DNA of 64,000 nucleotides from Stomatobaculum sp. F0698 (GTDB taxonomy: Bacteria; Bacillota; Clostridia; Lachnospirales; Lachnospiraceae). The notes under the pieces were generated by a model, which was not told the DNA's origin, did no database searches, and saw only the letters and a list, made by a program, of their open reading frames with translations. The stretch's first letter is position 1, and each line of letters begins with the position of its first letter. Location: the NCBI RefSeq assembly GCF_030644385.1, contig NZ_CP130060.1:1984001-2048000 (forward strand), in the 5' to 3' direction. Shown here piece after piece: positions 23,821 to 31,233 of this stretch. Made by a program: the position numbers and the translations under genes.

Positions 23821-24567
23821 ATGAATAAAAATCGCTTGTTTATCCTGATTTCCTCTGCTGCTGCCATCCTCGGGAGTCTGCTCCCCTGGGCAACCGTCTC
23901 CGCGGGTATCTTCGGCTCCATGAGTGTGCGCGGTACCGAAGGCGATGGAACCTTCATCATCATACTCGCAATCGTCGCCATTGTCCTTGCCTGCCTGAAA
24001 GACCATAAGACAGCGCTTCCGAAGAACTTTGCGACCGGCATCTTTGCAATCGGTGCTGTGCAGAGTGTCATCATGCTCCTGAATCTCATCAACATCGGAC
24101 GCATGCTCGGCTCCCAGGGTGCGGAGCTCAAAGCCTACGGTGTTGCGGTACACATCGGCTTCGGCTTCGTCCTTGTGTTGCTTGCAGCCGTTGCCACCGC
24201 CGTCTTCGGTGCCATGGCACTCTCCGGCGGTAAGCTTTCGAAAGATACGCTGAACGAAGTCATGGACGCGAGCAAAAATCTCTCCAAGACCGTCGCACAG
24301 GCAACCACAACCGCCGTGAAATCCGCTTCCGAGGAAATCAATAAGCAGAGCGAGAAGATGAAGGAAGCCAAGGAGGCTAAGGCCGCTTCCGAAGCTGCCG
24401 CGACCGCTGCAAACACTGCGGAAACTGCCGCTAACGAAACGGTCGATACCGCAACCGCTGCGCCGGAAAACGTTGAGACCGTCGTTGCCGAAGCCGCTCC
24501 TGAAAGCGTTGCGAGCGAAAGCGAAACTTCCGACAACACCGAAAACAAGGATGATACGACCGTCTGA
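23821..24567 (+). CDS. Membrane protein with four helices and an Ala/Glu-rich tail
   Basis: A 248-residue protein of unknown function. Four hydrophobic segments lie within residues 1-135. They are followed by a helical, charged region (ASKNLSKTVAQATTTAVKSASEEINKQSEKMKEAKEAK is its style) and a low-complexity Ala/Thr/Glu tail ending DDTTV. AAAGGAG at 23807-23812 is 8 bases before ATG 23821; the ATG at 23815 is too close to it. A terminator follows at 24583, so it is transcribed alone. Confidence 0.8.
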   Translation: MNKNRLFILISSAAAILGSLLPWATVSAGIFGSMSVRGTEGDGTFIIILAIVAIVLACLKDHKTALPKNFATGIFAIGAVQSVIMLLNLINIGRMLGSQGAELKAYGVAVHIGFGFVLVLLAAVATAVFGAMALSGGKLSKDTLNEVMDASKNLSKTVAQATTTAVKSASEEINKQSEKMKEAKEAKAASEAAATAANTAETAANETVDTATAAPENVETVVAEAAPESVASESETSDNTENKDDTTV

Positions 24568-24582
24568 CAATGCACTGCAAAT

Positions 24583-24620
24583 ATCCCCGGTTCCCTTATG
24601 GGCGCCGGGGATTTTCTTTT
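24583..24620 (+). terminator. Terminator after the membrane-protein gene
   Basis: ATCCCCGG (24583-24590) pairs with CCGGGGAT (24605-24612), followed by TTTCTTTTTC. Confidence 0.85.
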
Positions 24621-24768
24621 TCGTTCGATACAGAAAGGCATTACAAACAGAAAAGATTTGCGCCTCCTCGGATTTACGCTATCATAGACCTAATGAAGGA
24701 CGGAAAATAAAACACCGTCCGTCGTCAATGATAAGCCCCGGGGCGCTCGCCCCGCAGAAAGGACAGGT

Positions 24769-25266
24769 ATGAAATACCAATCCGTCAACGAATTCTCCCA
24801 CTTCTCCTTTTCCGACTGCGTGCTCACGGAGATGAGCGCAAGCCCGGCCGGTGTTCAGCTGACACTCGAGGCACTGATTGTTCTCCCGGAAAACTCGCAA
24901 AACACCAACTTCACCGCGAGCTATGCGGGTACTGTTCAGCTGCGCTTACTCGGCGGACAATTTACCGAGAGTGTAAAAGAGGGCTATCAGTACCGAGACG
25001 CAAACGATGTGCTCCTCGAATCCGTCCCGGACACCCTGCTCTCCCCGGCGGAAGTTACCGCGCTGCTCCCCGAGCTCCGCGACGTGTACCTCTTCCAGAT
25101 TCTCAGCGAAACAAGAGCGGACGGCAAGATTCTCTTGGAGCTCGGCATCGAGTTCCCGCAGGCCGAGGAATACGACACGCTTATAACGCCTTCCTACCGC
25201 ATCGGCGTCCTCTGCGAAAAGGCCGTCTTCGGCTGGGATTACTATATGAACCGCGTGGAGAGCTGA
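24769..25266 (+). CDS. Conserved hypothetical protein, 165 aa
   Basis: I do not recognise a characterised family. The protein is soluble, acidic and beta-rich, opening MKYQSVNEFSHFSFSDC and ending WDYYMNRVES. AAAGGAC stands just before the ATG, and a small GGGGCG-CTC-GCCCC hairpin lies right upstream of this site and could mask it. Its stop is 3 bases before the next start (ThiE-like gene), so the two are one unit. Confidence 0.7.
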   Translation: MKYQSVNEFSHFSFSDCVLTEMSASPAGVQLTLEALIVLPENSQNTNFTASYAGTVQLRLLGGQFTESVKEGYQYRDANDVLLESVPDTLLSPAEVTALLPELRDVYLFQILSETRADGKILLELGIEFPQAEEYDTLITPSYRIGVLCEKAVFGWDYYMNRVES

Positions 25267-25269
25267 GCC

Positions 25270-25866
25270 ATGGACTTCTCCCGGGTCATCATCGTGAGTG
25301 ACCGACATTTGTTTGATTGCGAAGCGGCGCCCGAGGCTGCCTTTTTATCCTATCTGGAGCGCGTATCGGCAATGCGACCGCACGCCCTCTTGCTCCGCGA
25401 AAAGGATATGCGAGAGGCGGATTACCTTGCCCTCGCAAGGCGCGTCCGCGCCCGTATCCCTTCCGTGCCGCTGATCCTCCACTCCTTTCCGCGCGCGGCA
25501 AAGGAACTCCCCTGTGACCGCCTGCATCTCCCGCTTGCCCTGCTGCAACAAATCAAAGAGGAGCAGCCCTCCCTCTTGGAAGGCTGCTCCTCTCTCGGCG
25601 CTTCGGTGCACGCTGTCGATGAGGCCGTGCGCGCCGTCTCCTTAGGCGCAAGCTATCTCATCGCGGGAAATATCTATGAAACCGACTGTAAACCCGGGCT
25701 CGCGGCGCGCGGTCTTTCCTTCCTCACAGAGGTCTGTAAGGCGGTTCCGGTTCCGGTCTATGCAATCGGCGGCATCACCCCGGAACGACTTCCGGAAGTG
25801 CTTGCTGCCGGGGCGGCCGGCGCCTGTATGCGCTCGGCGCTCACTCAGCCTTCCCGCTTGCTCTGA
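25270..25866 (+). CDS. ThiE/TenI-superfamily TIM-barrel protein
   Basis: A 198-residue relative of thiamine-phosphate synthase. Clear superfamily segments are IIVSDRHLF, ALLLREKDM, ASVHAVDEAVRAVSLGASYLIAGNIYETDCKPG and VYAIGGITPERL. The HLGQxD segment of true ThiE is replaced by HLPLALL. That fits the TenI (thiazole tautomerase) branch or a diverged paralogue better than a second thiamine-phosphate synthase. The 3' end overlaps the convergent nuclease gene by 22 bases. Confidence 0.82.
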   Translation: MDFSRVIIVSDRHLFDCEAAPEAAFLSYLERVSAMRPHALLLREKDMREADYLALARRVRARIPSVPLILHSFPRAAKELPCDRLHLPLALLQQIKEEQPSLLEGCSSLGASVHAVDEAVRAVSLGASYLIAGNIYETDCKPGLAARGLSFLTEVCKAVPVPVYAIGGITPERLPEVLAAGAAGACMRSALTQPSRLL

Positions 25867-26636
25867 CCGCTCGCATAGTCGATGCGCACGCCGGGCTGCA
25901 CATTGTAGAGAAATACATGGAAGGAAAACTCCGGATCCCGGAGTGCCTCCGCTTCGAGCTCTACCCCCCGCGCAAGCAAGTCATCGCCGAGAAACACGGG
26001 AGTTGCACGGTAGAGCACCGCGCCGCCGCCGTTCTCGATGTAATCCGCGACCCGTTTTTCATAGGGCAGCATCCCGCTTATGTTAAGGTAGCGGGTTCCC
26101 GTCATTAAGTTCTGCGGGTTCGCATTTTCCCCGGAGAGCATGTAGGCAATCAGATGGCAGCGGTTATAGAGATACTTGTCTTCGATCAAATCATCGTAGC
26201 GCACCGTGTGCCAGCCGCTCGGCCGCACATCGCCTATGCTCTCGCGTTTTTCTGTCGGCATGGTCGCTTTTGTCAGAACCGCAAAGGCCGGACCGCAACG
26301 CCCAAGCGCATCCAAGTCCGCATAGGACTCATAGCCCTCTGTCTCATGCTGCTCGCCGAGCAGCCGTTCCTCTTCCGTAAAGAGCGGCTGCCCCATGTTC
26401 ATGCTGATGTCCGGGCTGCCTTGATAGCTTCCGACCGCCGTTAGCACCGCCTCCGCGGGATCTCCGGGCGGCGGCACGATGATGCCGATTGCCTCTTTTT
26501 CCGCCCGGTCTGTCCACGGCAGCCGGGCATTCGGCCACAGTGTCTGCTGCAGGGCTCCCAGGGTAAGCAGTATCAGCAGGATCCACAGCGCCTTACGTAT
26601 GTTTCCCCCGCGCCTCTTTCGTCTGTATGCCGACAT
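25845..26636 (-). CDS. Membrane-anchored DNA/RNA non-specific endonuclease
   Basis: A 263-residue protein with a basic N-terminus and one membrane segment (residues about 14-33), then an extracellular nuclease domain. The catalytic region reads YNRCHLIAYMLSGENAN followed by NLMTGTRYLN, corresponding to the His and Asn of the beta-beta-alpha metal nucleases (DRGH replaced by NRCH). Such proteins degrade external DNA for nutrients or during transformation. The gene is monocistronic. Confidence 0.85.
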   Translation of the reverse strand: MSAYRRKRRGGNIRKALWILLILLTLGALQQTLWPNARLPWTDRAEKEAIGIIVPPPGDPAEAVLTAVGSYQGSPDISMNMGQPLFTEEERLLGEQHETEGYESYADLDALGRCGPAFAVLTKATMPTEKRESIGDVRPSGWHTVRYDDLIEDKYLYNRCHLIAYMLSGENANPQNLMTGTRYLNISGMLPYEKRVADYIENGGGAVLYRATPVFLGDDLLARGVELEAEALRDPEFSFHVFLYNVQPGVRIDYASGQSKREG

Positions 26637-26819
26637 TGCTCCCCCTTGTTCTCTCGCCTGATTTCTTTGCTATAGGCAAGTATACCGTTTCGCTCCCCAC
26701 TTCTCAAGTCCGCTTGCCCTTCATCGTGCGAGGCGACTCGTAAATAGCGGTTGATGTCGGAGAAGCCGGGAAACGCACCCCCCTGCGGAAAACGCTTCGA
26801 AGCGACAGAAAGGAGAACC

Positions 26820-27404
26820 ATGCTACTTTGGACTTCTCAGGAGGAAGCCGTCTACAACGAGCTTCTGAAAACCGGCGTCTATCGCTGCGATCTAAATCTC
26901 TCACCGATGAAAGATTGTCGCGAGAAGTACGACTGGCTGGTACGACAAATGAAACAACGCATCGGCCCGCCGCCGGACAAGGTCTCTTACCCGGTCTGGG
27001 CATGGTATCAACAGCAAGGAAAACACCGTAAACCCGATCTCCGCAAAGAGCGCTGGGCTGTCGGCTGCAACGGAGAACGTTTTGCCTGTCTCGAAATCGA
27101 AATTCCGGACCGAGAGGTTCTCTTATCCGATTTTGACGCCTGGTGCATCATCTTGAGCAATGGCCTCCTCTCCGATAGCGAGCAAGAAGACAGTTGTCTC
27201 GAGGCACAATACGAGGCGCTCTCCCCTTCCGAGAAGCGCCGCATGAAAGAAATAAACTGGGAGCGTGTCTTTGATTTAAGCACCCTGGACAATGACTGGT
27301 CGCGAAGAGGTTACTACATTCAGGCAACCTTCTGGGAACTCCGGCTTGAACAAGTTCGGGACGTTCGCTTCTTTCGCGCCGCCGCCAAATTCGATTCCCC
27401 GTAG
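26820..27404 (+). CDS. DUF3841-type protein
   Basis: A 194-residue soluble protein with the DUF3841 pattern: MLLWTSQEEAVYNELLKTGVYRCD at the start, YPVWAWYQQQGKHRKPDLR, and a C-terminal QATFWELRLEQVRDVRFF. Function is unknown. AAAGGAG precedes ATG 26820. It is followed by a bidirectional terminator. Confidence 0.8.
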   Translation: MLLWTSQEEAVYNELLKTGVYRCDLNLSPMKDCREKYDWLVRQMKQRIGPPPDKVSYPVWAWYQQQGKHRKPDLRKERWAVGCNGERFACLEIEIPDREVLLSDFDAWCIILSNGLLSDSEQEDSCLEAQYEALSPSEKRRMKEINWERVFDLSTLDNDWSRRGYYIQATFWELRLEQVRDVRFFRAAAKFDSP

Positions 27405-27461
27405 TAGGACAAAGCCCTTCTTTCCTCACCCCGGCTGTACCCCCGCAGCGCTGCTCAAAGC

Positions 27462-27502
27462 AAAAAGGACAGAAGCGCGTAACTTCGCTTTTCTGTCCTT
27501 TT
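27462..27502. terminator. Bidirectional terminator between convergent genes
   Basis: AAAAAGGACAGAAGCG and CGCTTTTCTGTCCTTTT form a long stem with a small bulge, A-rich on one side and T-rich on the other. It can serve the DUF3841 gene and the glyoxalase-like gene. Confidence 0.82.
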
Positions 27503-27522
27503 CGCGTTACAACAAACTCTCA

Positions 27523-27879
27523 TTACGGCAAAATCTCAAGCCAATAGCCGTCCGGATCTTCGATAAAGTAGATGCCCATCTCCTCGTTTTCGAAGCAGAT
27601 ACAGCCCATCTCCTTGTGCTTTTTGTGCGCTGCGTCAAAATCGTCCGCCCGAAACGCGAGGTGAAATTCGCACTCGCCGAGGTCATACGGCTGCGGATGG
27701 TCCTTAAGCCAAGTGAGTTCCAACTCAAATTCCCCGACCTCGCTCTTTAAATACACGATGATGAAATCGTCCGTCGTCTTCCGTCTCACCTCGTGTAAGT
27801 CGAGGGCCTCGTTGTAAAAGCGAATGGAGCGCTCCAAATCCGCAACATTCAAATTCTCGTGTATCATCTTAAACTTCAT
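27523..27879 (-). CDS. Glyoxalase I-like (VOC superfamily) protein
   Basis: A 118-residue protein with two beta-alpha-beta-beta-beta units: HENLNVADLERSIRFYNEALDL in the first and HLAFRADDFDAAHKKHKEMG in the second. Metal ligands expected of glyoxalase I are present (first His near residue 7, Glu in the FELELTW strand, His of the ECEFHLAF strand, Glu of YWLEILP). Lactoylglutathione lyase-like is a fair label. The gene overlaps the preceding MBL gene by 4 bases. Confidence 0.87.
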   Translation of the reverse strand: MKFKMIHENLNVADLERSIRFYNEALDLHEVRRKTTDDFIIVYLKSEVGEFELELTWLKDHPQPYDLGECEFHLAFRADDFDAAHKKHKEMGCICFENEEMGIYFIEDPDGYWLEILP

Positions 27880-28562
27880 ATCTCTTCTCCTTTCGCTGTC
27901 TCCGTGTTTTTGATGCGGGAGCTATACCGCGGGTATTCCGTGAGAAAGCGCTGAATCACATCCGGCTCTCCCCAGTAGTGTATCGGAAAAACGGCATTGC
28001 AGTCCACACGTTCCAGGAAATACAAGAGTCCGTCCGCGTAGTGCGCTTCCAGTCTCGGATCGAGCGGCACAAAGGCTATATCAAAATGTCTGCCCTTGAT
28101 TTTTCCGATCTCCGTGTGAAAAATTGCACGGAGCTCTCGGTTCTCTTCCTCCGGTTCTCCCTCCCAATACCAGTCGTTCAAATCACCGCCGTGGTAAACA
28201 ATCCCTTCGTCGCAGCTCACGATAAACGCGACGCCACTGTCGTTTGAACGCAGGGTCTCGACACGAATCCCGCCCTCAAGTTGATTGCATTCACCCGGCG
28301 CAACAAAGATACGTCGGATTTCCGCCAAGCGCTTCTCATCATTGATATCATTCGCCAACACCGCCCGGTAACGCATGCCCCTCTCGCCCAGAAGCTCAAA
28401 AATCTTCGGATTATAGTGATCCCCGTGGCAGTGGCTGCAAAATACAAGCACTTCTTTTTCCCTGTCGAGCAGCGGTAGTTCACCCTTGTAGTAGTCGAAA
28501 ATACAGTAGCGGTCTTTATATTCCAGCAAAACACCGCTGTGGTCTAAGTACGTTACTTTCAT
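27876..28562 (-). CDS. Metallo-beta-lactamase-fold hydrolase
   Basis: A 228-residue protein with the MBL zinc motif SHCHGDH (HxHxDH), the YHGGDLNDWYW segment and a final PIHYW histidine. Substrate is unknown; the close fit to small stand-alone clostridial MBL proteins suggests a general hydrolase rather than a beta-lactamase. Coupled to the glyoxalase-like gene by ATGA. Its start faces the decayed region at 28.6 kb. Confidence 0.88.
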   Translation of the reverse strand: MKVTYLDHSGVLLEYKDRYCIFDYYKGELPLLDREKEVLVFCSHCHGDHYNPKIFELLGERGMRYRAVLANDINDEKRLAEIRRIFVAPGECNQLEGGIRVETLRSNDSGVAFIVSCDEGIVYHGGDLNDWYWEGEPEEENRELRAIFHTEIGKIKGRHFDIAFVPLDPRLEAHYADGLLYFLERVDCNAVFPIHYWGEPDVIQRFLTEYPRYSSRIKNTETAKGEEI

Positions 28563-28616
28563 GATGTCACCTCGAGAGAAACAACTTGTTACAAGCCTCC
28601 CCCTCCCTTCCGTCTG

Positions 28617-28710
28617 TCAGAAGGTAAAACCGTAATCATCAGCAAATGCCAAATCCATAATCACGGGATGGCGGAAACTTTCCGCTCTGGTCGCATCATC
28701 ATAAACGACC
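28617..28710 (-). pseudogene. C-terminal gene scrap of unknown origin
   Basis: A minus-strand frame without a start reads VVYDDATRAESFRHPVI then MDLAFADDYGFTF and a TGA. It looks like the end of a real protein but I cannot name it. It adjoins the broken pglZ in a different frame, so it is a separate piece joined by a rearrangement. Confidence 0.4.
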
Positions 28711-29240
28711 GGGTATAGCTAAACTGTTGCTCGCAGAGCTTCCAGAAGGAGCTCTGAAGATTGTATTTCTCCATTTCCGAGAGAAATTAATTATATTCCG
28801 CTGCTCCTTCTGTGAGCATGACACGCAACACCTCTTCCAAGGAACAAGTGTGGGTCTTACAGATAGCACTCAGAAGACCTACCGTAATATTCTCCTCGTT
28901 AAAGTTCTCAATCTCCGGATCTTAAAAGCACTGCGTCCTTTCCTTATTCGCAAAGAACTTGATGTGCTTTTCAATGGTGGGCTTATATCTCTCCTCAATT
29001 CCGAGATCCACAGAAAGCAGAGAAGCCCGGTCGGCAAAGAAGCGCTTGGAATACAACATCGTATCTTCCAAGTAGTTGCCTTTCACATCCGGCTTCGGAA
29101 ACGGTGCATAGATTAAGTAGTTCGTGCTCGTATCCTCGCGCTCCGGAAAGCGCTTTGTCATAAACCGATTGTCAGGCTCCAGCCGGTAGACTTTGGCATT
29201 CTCCGGTTCGATAGAAGCTATATCCTCCGCAAGCTCTGCC
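28711..29240 (-). pseudogene. pglZ: pglZ remnant (BREX phosphatase-domain protein)
   Basis: The minus-strand frame shows the PglZ type A N-terminal region: ENAKVYRLEPDNRFMTKRF, NYLIYAPFPKPD, LYSKRFFADRASLLSVDLGI and HIKFFANKERTQ. A TAA (28922-28924) stops it, but the same frame continues with IENFNEENITVGLLSAI, SLEEVLRVMLTEG, a second TAA (28787-28789) and EMEKYNLQSSFWKLCEQQF, all PglZ-like. About 45 N-terminal residues are missing, cut where fic ends, and everything after the first third (phosphatase core) is gone. PglZ is a core protein of BREX phage defence; this copy cannot work. Confidence 0.82.
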
Positions 29241-29243
29241 CTA

Positions 29244-30284
29244 TCAGTGTTTCTCCTGTATGATCCATGATCCCCGTGTTCCGCCGCTTCTCCGAACCCA
29301 TCCGTTCTCAATCAGCTTGCCAAAGGCTCTTTGAATCGTAGAGCGGGAAACGCCGAGCTCTTCCGCAATCCGTGTCTGCGAGATTTTAGGATTTGCCCGA
29401 ATGAGCCGCAGGATTTGATCCTCGATTGTCCCGCGTTTCGCTTCATTGGCTTCACAATTAGCTTCATTTGCTTCAGCATTGGCTTCATTGGTACCCTTGG
29501 TCTGATTGTCACGCAATTCCTTCAGTGCATTGCGGATCATGCCCAGCATGAACTCCACAAACTCTGTGGAATCTCCCGCGTTGTCTGCCTTCTGCAGTAC
29601 ACGGTAGTATTCTTCCTGATTCTCATGCACCAGAGTTTCCACCGGCAGCCACGCAAACAGCTCATTCCATTTCCGAAGGATCAGCGACTGCCAGAGCCTT
29701 CCGGTTCGTCCGTTCCCATCCGCAAAGGGATGAATGAATTCAAACTCATAGTGGAAGATGCAGCTTTTTACCAGCGGATGGTATTTGGATTCCTTTAGCC
29801 AGGTCATTAACTGCGACACCAGCTCGGGAACATATCTTGCCGGTGTGCCGACATGAATCAAGCGGTCCCCGGCATATACGCCGACATTGCCGCTGCGGAA
29901 TCTCCCGGCTTCTTTTACCAGCCCTTCCGTCATCAGCTTATGGGCATAGAGCAGATTCTTAACACTGTACGGATCAAGCTCGGAAACACGCTCATATGCT
30001 TCGTACGCATTCTTCACTTCCCGGATATCCTCCGGCGGGCCAAGTACACGTTTCCCATTGATTACATCACTGACCTGATCAAGAGACAGTGTATTCTGTT
30101 CAATCGCCAATGAAGAATAGATGGATTTAATCCGGTTTTCTCTTCGAAGAACCGGATTTCGGTGCATAGACTCATACGTTGTAATCGAGCCGACATATTG
30201 ACCAATCTCAACGATTAAGTTTGTAATTTCCTCCGTCATACGAAACGGCGGCTGATATGTTTCGCTCATCGTATCGAACCTCAT
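29244..30284 (-). CDS. Fic-domain protein with C-terminal winged helix
   Basis: A 346-residue likely AMP-transferase or related nucleotidyl-transferase. The Fic motif HPFADGNGRTGR (residues 185-196) is complete. The N-terminal helix SSLAIEQN (57-64) matches the self-inhibition motif [ST]xxxE[GN] apart from Gln63. Residues about 258-282 are a repeated NEAN/CEAN linker, and 285-345 form a helix-turn-helix (RIAEELGVSRSTIQRAFGKL). The start overlaps the upstream chimeric ORF by 4 bases; ATG 30269 (MSETYQ), nine bases after a GAGG, is an alternative. Its end abuts the broken pglZ. Confidence 0.9.
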   Translation of the reverse strand: MRFDTMSETYQPPFRMTEEITNLIVEIGQYVGSITTYESMHRNPVLRRENRIKSIYSSLAIEQNTLSLDQVSDVINGKRVLGPPEDIREVKNAYEAYERVSELDPYSVKNLLYAHKLMTEGLVKEAGRFRSGNVGVYAGDRLIHVGTPARYVPELVSQLMTWLKESKYHPLVKSCIFHYEFEFIHPFADGNGRTGRLWQSLILRKWNELFAWLPVETLVHENQEEYYRVLQKADNAGDSTEFVEFMLGMIRNALKELRDNQTKGTNEANAEANEANCEANEAKRGTIEDQILRLIRANPKISQTRIAEELGVSRSTIQRAFGKLIENGWVRRSGGTRGSWIIQEKH

Positions 30285-30676
30285 TCCTTCGACATGATGC
30301 TCTTTGAATCCGCAAGAACCTCGTAGAACTTTCCGTCATTTGCGGTCTGGATCTTACGGTAATTCTTCTTTACACCGTCATCCAGATTCATTTGAATGCG
30401 AGACAGTGCGAGGTGTGCCAGCTTCTCATCGTATTCCCGGTATTCCTTCAACTGCTTGGCCAGCTTTTCACGCCGGAGACGATGAAGTTCTTCCATCATC
30501 TCCAGCTGAGACTTCTCCTCATCATTGTTTTGGCATTCTTCGCAATACGAGCGTACCCAGTTGGAAACGGTGGCTCTGGATATGCCGTACTCAGCCACAA
30601 GGCTGGTAATCGTGCGCCCGTCCTGAATGTGTGCACGAACAACTTTTCGTCTGGTTTCGTCTGATATTCGAGTCAT
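30281..30676 (-). CDS. Chimeric small ORF: IS3 OrfA-like HTH fused to a PglX-like C-terminal tail
   Basis: 131 residues in two parts. Residues 1-65 (ISDETRRKVVRAHIQDGRTI, EYGISRATVSNWVRSY, then a helical EEKSQLEMMEELHRL) are the OrfA DNA-binding region of IS3-type transposases. Residues 70-131 (LKEYREYDEKLAHLALSRI, MNLDDGVKKNYRK) resemble the extreme C-terminus of BREX PglX methyltransferases, where a DLDDGVKVNY segment is typical. It lies just upstream of fic and overlaps it by 4 bases. It may be a fusion left by an insertion into pglX, or a domesticated regulator. Confidence 0.7.
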   Translation of the reverse strand: MTRISDETRRKVVRAHIQDGRTITSLVAEYGISRATVSNWVRSYCEECQNNDEEKSQLEMMEELHRLRREKLAKQLKEYREYDEKLAHLALSRIQMNLDDGVKKNYRKIQTANDGKFYEVLADSKSIMSKE

Positions 30677-31233
30677 GTACTTTTCTCCTCTGCTGACATT
30701 ATAATCTATCAGGCCGAGGTGTTATAAATTCACTGTACCACTACAAAGAACTCCATTCACAGGTTACAGGAAATGAAACTCCTGTTGACTTTAGATGTCC
30801 AAGAGTAACTCTCAGTCGTTGCAAAAAGAGTAGGGAATTATGCCGAGCACCTAAAGTGACTTGTGCCGGAGGGTATATTACATATACAACATGCCCCCCT
30901 TATTTCCCCCTTACTCTTGAATTCAATCTATTTATCTGCTATCGTCTACTCAACAGGGTTGCCCGAGGTAATGCGTGTCGGGAACCAGGCTGAACCTCTT
31001 GGTTTAGCCTTTTTATTTTTCTTCTGAATTGAGGAACAAACATGAATCTAAAGAAACCGCTGGCTTTCTCAGAATACCCCAGTAACCTACTTACGGCTCT
31101 TGATTAGCCACTTTCTATATGCCGTTATATTAATTTTTCCCAATTCACTGCATACCGATTCCACGTAATTGCAAAGCCGGAAATCTTAACCTTTTTACCG
31201 GTTTAGGTCTCCGGTTTTGCACATTTGCTTTCT
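30677..31233. other. AT-rich spacer in the defence region, with a plus-strand hairpin
   Basis: No convincing gene is seen. A 21-codon ORF (31042-31107, plus) begins after GAGG but has no recognisable content. The only structured part is a terminator-like hairpin at 30987-31018, preceded by a GGTTGCCCGA/TCGGGAACC pairing. Confidence 0.5.
30987..31018 (+). terminator. Terminator-like hairpin with no plus-strand gene upstream
   Basis: AGGCTGAACC-TCTT-GGTTTAGCCT (10 bp with one G-T pair) is followed by TTTTTATTTTTC. It is immediately downstream of a second pairing (GGTTGCCCGA with TCGGGAACC, about 30957-30985). It could end a small RNA or be the scar of a lost gene. Confidence 0.55.

Noticed and set aside
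28727..29116. Plus-strand 129-aa ORF
   Set aside because: Shadow of the pglZ remnant on the other strand.
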